Shown piece after piece: positions 58,893-64,000 of a stretch of DNA of 64,000 bases. The position numbers and the translations under genes were made by a program. The notes under the pieces are model-generated. The model searched no databases. It was given only the letters and a program-made list of their open reading frames with translations, and was not told the origin of the DNA. The stretch's first letter is position 1; every line of letters starts with the position of its first letter. This DNA comes from Vanessa cardui (lineage: Eukaryota > Arthropoda > Insecta > Lepidoptera > Nymphalidae), in assembly GCF_905220365.1 (NCBI RefSeq), contig NC_061132.1:1426001-1490000 (forward strand), in the 5' to 3' direction.

Positions 58893-59614
58893 AATTATAT
58901 TTATTGTATGTATTTATTATTATTTAAGGCTGCAGAGTTTAAAGCGGCGAATACTCGTAAACTTTTGCTATCTTTGCAGCCAAGCGCGATCGTAAACAGA
59001 GCTTCGCAAAAATTATCGTCTACGAGAACAGATAGTTTGATTAACAACTGATTAAATTTAACACTTAATTAAATCTTAATCGTATAAAAAAAGAGATAAA
59101 TGTTTAAAAAATAATAATGTAGGATTTAATTGAGACTACCAAAAAGTCCAGGATAGCATGTGGTTATCTTCTAAGATACACTAAGTAAATAAACATTACG
59201 GAATACACAAATCTATTTTATATTTTCTTAAATATTCAATAATATAATCTTAATAATATTAATGTTTGTAATATCAAAATAACCATTTTTACTGTATAAC
59301 CGTTTATACTATATCTATGTATACAAGGTCTGCATACCAAAATAACATTATTTTTTTACGATTTTTGTCTGTCTATCTGTTTGTTTTGGCTACACCTGTA
59401 GCTAACACCTAGATCAATCTTGACTGGACTTTCACTGCATGATAGCCGATGTAATAAGGAATAACTTAGTCTACTTTTATATTAGAATTATTTATGCAAT
59501 TTCAGTTTAATTCATACGCGCACGTAATTTCGGACATAGTAAAATCTAAAAGTCAAAGTAAAAGTCAGCAGATGTCCAATAGAAGTTGAGTTGAAATTGA
59601 TTGTTTTGCAATCA
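58893..59614. other. AT-rich non-coding DNA
   Basis: No gene recognised. A poorly matching TTGTCTGTCTATCTGTTTG / ACTTTCACTGCATG stretch near 59365-59440 may be an old minus-strand retroelement tail. Confidence 0.35.
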
Positions 59615-59617
59615 CCA

Positions 59618-59840
59618 TTACCCATCGACAACGACCCTGTAAATACTAACCATCCCTCACACGGGCGGTACTCGTACGGGCGAGAGCCTCCGGCAAGAAG
59701 ACATCGGAAGCAGAGGAGATCTTGACTGCTTTTCGATCAACAGTATATATTAAATTAAATTTAAAAAAAAGGCACCGTGGATGTAGCGTAAAATAATAAA
59801 AAAACCATCCCTCACATGCACCACCAACAGTTTAGGATGG
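59618..59840 (+). repeat. Decayed repeat E, split by an insertion
   Basis: CCCATCGACAACGACCCTG and TAAATACTAACCATCCCTCAC, continued after 59816 by TGCACCACCAACAG, match the left part of repeat E (CATAGACAATGGCGCTG, TAAGAAATATTAACCATTCC, CACCAACCTT). The 141-bp insert between them is annotated separately. Confidence 0.6.
59648..59816. mobile_element. 141-bp insert of unknown origin with 14-bp target duplication
   Basis: AACCATCCCTCACA is directly repeated at 59648-59661 and 59803-59816. The insert (59662-59802) starts GC-rich (CGGGCGGTACTCGTACGGGCG, GAGCCTCCGGCAAGAAGAC), becomes AT-rich, and ends AAAATAATAAAAA, an A-rich 3' end on the plus strand. No A or B box is evident. This is the signature of LINE-mediated retrotransposition of a short RNA: a SINE of another class, or a copy of a cellular transcript. 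One frame is open through nearly all of it, which over 47 codons is not strong evidence. Confidence 0.75.
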
Positions 59841-59964
59841 ACATAGACCATATAGTATGTTAATGTAAATTTATCAGATATAATTTTATATGTGAACGTA
59901 GGTGGAAAGTAAGTTGTCGGCTATTGTCGCTAAACGTTGCCGAAAGTATTTGTACTTATGTATT

Positions 59965-60060
59965 CTGTAATGAAAATGGTGGGAAAGAGCAACTGCTAAG
60001 TTTCTTGTCAGTTCTTGGTAGAATCTACTTTCCTATTGGTAGCAGACATTTAATCCAATA
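59965..60060 (+). repeat. Retrotransposon 3' tail, family A, fragment
   Basis: AGCAACTGCTAAGTTTCTTG, TCAGTTCTTGGTAGAATCTAC and TTTCCTATTGGTAGCAG match the family core. The distal AATAAAGTTTATT part is missing. Confidence 0.75.
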
Positions 60061-61030
60061 TTATAACAAGACTAATTAAAAAATACTTTTACGTGCAGTC
60101 AGAGTAAGAAAACATTCGTCAGTTTTCAAAGTCATTCCTTTATCAAGTCTTTAACTCTTAGTACCTTTTGAATCTAAACATCAAATCATTGCGACGCGAT
60201 ATGTCATTCTCGATCGGTACAGCAGATTATCGCCCATAATGAGCACACAAAAATAGATAGAGCACACCAAAATGAGGCCAATAAAATCGATCTGCTCTCT
60301 ATTCCTTAGCATCATGAGGGTAAAATAGCATGAAATCTATGTTTTATTTCATCCTTACGAAGACGGGAAGAACCAGTTAGTATATATGGCTATACAATTT
60401 AATCCCTCAAAGTCATCCCTCAATATAAAACGATACCGAAGAACCATTATTAAAACATTACAAAGGATTTATTCGAGCCCAAAAACCGGGCAAACATCGA
60501 TGTTCAATATTTGTATACAATTAGCTACGCGAAGGGACCAAGGGAAGCTAATAAGACGTAAGATAAATGTGTTTGAACGAGACGTTGTTAAGTATTCTTT
60601 GTACATGATCGAAAATTATCGAAAGATTTTAAATTAACCGTTGTTTTATTACTACAAGTGTAAACGGGATATTATAGATCAACGTTTGACTTGTGCTGTG
60701 TGTAGTCGTGACTGTAGCTGTGTTGTTGTTTTGGAGATTCGTGATTGTTTCTATTATAATTGACTCATCAGCTTTTGTTTGTTGTTCTTTTTTAAGTTAG
60801 CCTATTTTTATTAATTACCTTATAATTGTAAATTCATTATGACTTAAAAAATATGACTTTACATTTCTAGTTTGAGTCGTAACTTTACCTTTAAGTGAAA
60901 TTATATGTATAACTGCAACCTAAGGATTTTTAAGTAAAATATCCACATGTAATTTTGTTGGTGGTTCTTTAATAAATAAATAAATAATCGTCATGAGGCC
61001 GTCAACATCTATCCCAAAACTTCAGTTTCG
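60061..61030. other. AT-rich non-coding DNA
   Basis: No gene recognised. The open frame at 60386-60637 (+, 83 codons) encodes a basic product beginning MAIQFNPSKSSLNIKRYRR; I see no family resemblance and no splice context, so it is not called. A GAATTAAT...AATAAATAAATAA end near 60970-60985 may be the tail of an old element. Confidence 0.4.
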
Positions 61031-61165
61031 GGATTTTTTATGTGATAGGTGGCAAACGAGCAGGAGGCTCACCTGATGGAAAGTGACTACCACCGCCCAT
61101 GGACATCTGCAACACCAGGCTTGCAGCATTGCCGGCCGTTAAGGTAGGAGTACACTCTTTTCTTA
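61031..61165 (+). repeat. Dispersed repeat I (ACCACCGCCCATGGACATC)
   Basis: GATAGGTGGCAAACGAGCAGG, AGGCTCACCTGATGGAAAG, ACTACCACCGCCCATGGAC and TTGCAGCATTGCCGGCCGTT form a well-known lepidopteran interspersed repeat, related at its left end to repeat E. One clear copy is in this window. Confidence 0.75.
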
Positions 61166-61349
61166 AAGCTTGTCATGTCGTATCGGTTCGGAAAAACTGC
61201 CGTCGAAAGTTGGTTCTATAAAGTGGTTGTGGTGTGAACAAGCGATTCGTAAATAATGTCGAAATATCGAGCTACACGAAAAAAAACAGTGGTAAATATC
61301 AAGTTTTAAATTTTGTAGTAATTTATGGAATATTTGACAGAAGATTGTC

Positions 61350-61575
61350 ACAATTCGCCCACAGCTGGGCAAAGGCGTTCTCACCACGCTGCTCCTCTCT
61401 TTTATGGGTGGTGCTGGTGGGTGTACATAAAACGCAATTACTTCCGACACATAAATTTTCCTAACCGCCGAACACGAGTAAAGTTATAAAAACAAACTGA
61501 GCGCGTGAAAATTAAGCTGCGTTTACCCGGATTTAAGCACATGGTGCGCGGTTATGATACAGGTGTTCTAATGTA
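61350..61575 (-). repeat. Decayed Metulj-like SINE, minus strand
   Basis: GCCCACAGCTGGGCAAAGGC, CACCACGCTGCTCC, GGTGGGTGTACATAAAACGC, TTCCTAACCGCCGAACACGAG and TAACCGCGCACCATGTGC follow the complement of the family order. The B box and head are largely destroyed. Open frames on both strands here are by-products. Confidence 0.65.
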
Positions 61576-62104
61576 TTCATTAGTTAAACCAAATATTAGT
61601 TATAGATGATATAAAAATATGATCAATGAAATATATACATTTTTATTTTATATTAAATACATTATATACAATACAATATAAGTTATTTCAATAAAACATT
61701 GTTTCGGTTTAAATAATTCTATTAAAATTAATAGACTGCAGTTACACTGACCTTTGAAATAGTATTAATTTCGCTATACATAGCCTTAAATATAATAAAA
61801 ATATTTTTTACCTTTATGTATTATATTTTTGACTTTGATGATCAGAATTATTGAAGTTATGATTTACATATTTTGCTTAGTCACAATTACAGTGACGATT
61901 TAATGGTAAGCAATATTGAATATTAGCCTTATCTTAAAAATGACTGATATTCAATTACGAATTTTACGTCGCATATAAGAAAAAGGCAGAATTGGAATTG
62001 CTTTTTTTTAAGAGGTAAAGTCAAAGAAATGTGACGTTACTTCATGTTGAAGTATTTCTAGTAGGTTATACTTTTTTAAATAGTTACTTATTATTTTAGC
62101 ATAT
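61576..62104. other. AT-rich non-coding DNA
   Basis: No gene or repeat recognised. Confidence 0.4.
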
Positions 62105-62335
62105 TATGGAGTACCTGTTGACTTCCACGCAGGATATTTTAATTTAAATGATTGTATTTAACTGACATGACTTTGTATTTTTAAATGTTAAAAAAAAGTA
62201 ACTACTGAGTTTCTTACCGGTTCTTCTCGGTAGAAACTACTTTCCGAACCGATGGTAGCTTCACTTAATTGTAAAATGACGATGCTTGTAAATGCCTACT
62301 TGAATAAAGTTCATTTTGATTTTGATTTGCTAAAA
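62105..62335 (+). repeat. Retrotransposon 3' tail, family A, well preserved
   Basis: GAGTACCTGTTGACTTCCACG, CAGGATATTTTAATTTAAATG, TTGTATTTTTAAATG, GAGTTTCTTACCGGTTCTTC, TCGGTAGAAACTACTTTCCG, GATGGTAGCTTCACTTAATTG and CTTGAATAAAGTTCATTTTG end in TTTTGATTT. It resembles the copy at 16675. Confidence 0.88.
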
Positions 62336-62796
62336 TATAATAATAAACATAAGAAAAATACTTTTGTTGAATATATATAATACGTATTGTTAACAATAAG
62401 CATAGTTCTGTAGTTAGAAATAAGAATTTCAGTATTTGTAAGAGTTTATCAACCTTCTTTTACATTCTGTGTCGGTTGAACATTATTCCTTTGTCTAAAA
62501 AGAAAACAGGTCCGTTCATTAACGGACAACAGGAACAAAGACAAGAGCCTTATATATTATATGTGAGTTCCAGGCTAACTACACTTTTTTATTTCAAGTA
62601 TGCAGTTCAAAAGAGATGTCACTTTTGACAGTGTTCGTACTTGACAAATGTTTTCTTTTTATGGTTTTATTATAACATATAGAGTGGGGTTATAATTAAT
62701 TAAAATTAATAAAGTACTCGTTCATAGTGACGGCTTTTATTGTTTTTTTTTGCGTAAAATTTTGATATGTTCAACGATTTTTATCGATATATTCTT
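62336..62796. other. AT-rich non-coding DNA
   Basis: No gene recognised. An 8-bp direct repeat TTAACGGAC/TTAACGG neighbourhood near 62510-62530 is trivial. Confidence 0.35.
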
Positions 62797-62885
62797 TTCT
62801 TTATTTGAATAAATAGGCTTATTACTGATTCGAAATGTAGTTTCTATTGAGAATAACCCGCAAGAAAATAAGTAAATACTCCCTC
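62797..62885 (-). repeat. Retrotransposon 3' tail, family A, decayed
   Basis: TTTGAATAAATAGGCTTATTA, TCGAAATGTAGTTTCTATTG and AACCCGCAAGAAAATAAGTA are the complement of the family core with much divergence. Confidence 0.55.
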
Positions 62886-63772
62886 AACATATTAATGACC
62901 AAGTTTATTTAAATCAAATACAATTAAATGTATATACCTACGTTAGATATTAACACTATGCTTTTTGTTATGAATGATATGCGATGTTTATTTTAGTGAC
63001 ATAACCTTTGAAATAACTCGGAAGATTGTGAAAGCCTTTCTGATATTCTAATTATCCGTTTCTTTGTAATTGTCCTAAGATTTTCCTAATAATAATCTGG
63101 TTTTTCCTATGACGTATATAATATATGCATTTGAGGCTACGACCTTTTCACCAATCTTACAAATATTAGATCATTACTGTATAAGATGAGTTCAAAGAAA
63201 ACTCAATACATAAAAATTCTTGTTTTTCTTTTGCTCTTTATTGGACGTGCATATGGCTTGGGAATTTAAAAGTGTCTGAACACTGACATGGCGAAAATGA
63301 CGGCCTTTTATTAACCATTAGTGGTGTATAGTTTGATTATGATTACCGTCTAGAACGGTAATATGTGGTCGCATGCGTATACAATAGGTGGTAGGTTGAG
63401 TAGGATGCTGTTTATGTCATGTGCTAACAATTACAAAATATTTTATCAAAAGTACCACTAGATGACGCTTATATTTACGATGCATATATTAGCCATTGCG
63501 ATTAAAAGTTATCTATTAAATATTACCTAATTAGTTTTATAATTATTAAATATTGAAATAAATTTTGTCAATTAATTTGTATTTTATCACGTGTATTTAT
63601 CTACCAGATAATACACGTGTGCTCAAAATTAACGTCGTATTAAAACCAAAACGTTGCATATTATCCACGCACCATACTTACTTTGAGACCTGTAAACTTA
63701 TATCACGAAGGAAGTATATGTAAGTAACATGCGAGTATCTTAAAGAAATGAAAAATTAAAAATCAAATAACA
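62886..63772. other. AT-rich DNA downstream of the dehydrogenase
   Basis: No gene or repeat recognised. CACGTG-containing segments occur near 63589 (TCACGTGTAT) and 63612 (ATACACGTGT), an inverted pair of ATACACGTG about 20 bp apart. Confidence 0.4.
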
Positions 63773-63778
63773 TTTATT
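63773..63778 (-). terminator. Poly(A) signal AATAAA
   Basis: TTTATT on the plus strand is AATAAA on the minus strand, 41 bases after the dehydrogenase stop codon, a normal distance. Confidence 0.6.
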
Positions 63779-63818
63779 AGTACTTAAAAACTTGCAACAG
63801 GACAATGATTAATTTTAA

Positions 63819-64000
63819 TTATCTCAAAAGAATACCGTTATCGGTTACGAAATCCGATCCAGTTATCGCTTTTGCTTTATCGCTCGCTAAGAACAGCATG
63901 AGATCTGCAATTTCATCAGTTTCAGATATTCTTCCAAGTGGAATTTTGTAATTTATGTCTTCCAGTGACATCTGGACTCCAGCATTACTCAATATGTCAG
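63819..64000 (-). CDS. Short-chain dehydrogenase/reductase, C-terminal exon (partial)
   Basis: The frame enters from beyond the right edge and ends at TAA 63819-63821, giving the last 59 residues. They include DILSNAGVQMSLEDINYKIP, then LGRISETDEIADLMLFLASD and ITGSDFVTDNGILL. These match the end of classical FabG-like SDRs: the (P)LGR.....EIA....FL.SD.A..ITG....DGG segment after the substrate loop, here with DNG in place of the usual DGG, a variant common in insect members. The catalytic Ser-Tyr-Lys and the cofactor-binding GXXXGXG lie outside the window. Such proteins are NAD(P)-dependent cytosolic oxidoreductases; the substrate cannot be told. An AATAAA 41 bases past the stop supports this as the gene end. 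No frame damage. Confidence 0.92.
   Translation of the reverse strand, partial: DILSNAGVQMSLEDINYKIPLGRISETDEIADLMLFLASDKAKAITGSDFVTDNGILLR

Noticed and set aside
60386..60637. Basic 83-codon open frame
   Set aside because: No homology pattern recognised, AT-driven Lys/Asn/Ile content, no transcript features.
1..64000. CRISPR arrays, phage, operons or a new multi-gene system
   Set aside because: Regularly spaced repeats, bacterial-style gene clusters and riboswitches are absent; the sequence is animal nuclear DNA that is mostly intergenic or intronic.

Overview
The window looks like AT-rich nuclear DNA of a lepidopteran, most probably a butterfly. The main reason is the set of short interspersed repeats. 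There are tRNA-headed SINEs of the kind called Metulj in Heliconius, with a TTG-repeat tail, and a second SINE with a GGTTCGATTCC B box. There is also a very abundant retrotransposon 3' tail containing the sequence family GTTTCTTGCCGGTTCTTC, and a repeat containing CCCTTGTGCCTGTAG. There are no bacterial operons, no ribosome binding sites and no CRISPR array. I recognise no complete gene.

Only two coding segments are well supported. The first is the first coding exon of a nucleoporin Nup88 (members only)-like gene on the minus strand at 50360-50569, with an in-frame upstream stop and a clean CAG|GTAAAG donor. The second is the last exon of a classical FabG-like short-chain dehydrogenase at 63819-64000 on the minus strand, which runs off the right edge. 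I could not find the remaining Nup88 exons downstream of its donor (below 50360), which is odd. Three plus-strand stretches (38186-38287, 40583-40723 and 41601-41686) have splice-site-flanked open frames and could be exons of a gene with long introns, but I cannot name it and each could be chance.

Layout. 1-3280: repeat-rich, with SINEs and the tail of a LINE that still encodes the end of its ORF2. 3280-8200: mostly single-copy, with GC-enriched, TAAT-rich blocks at 5550-6820 that look like conserved non-coding regulatory DNA. 8200-23950: alternating unique DNA and repeats, with the densest repeat cluster at 16675-18700. 23950-41600: largely unique, with more regulatory-looking blocks (29150-29900, 35560-35700, 36120-36660). 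41600-50360: unique DNA with scattered SINE relics. 50360-50570: Nup88-like exon 1. 50570-63800: unique DNA with a TE nest at 57540-58890 and several nested insertions that can be ordered by their target-site duplications. 63819-64000: dehydrogenase end.

The clearest biology is retrotransposition history. Four insertions carry readable 11-14 bp target-site duplications, and three of them landed inside older repeats. The most curious is a 141-bp insert at 59662-59802 of unknown origin. I found no evidence of a novel multi-gene system.
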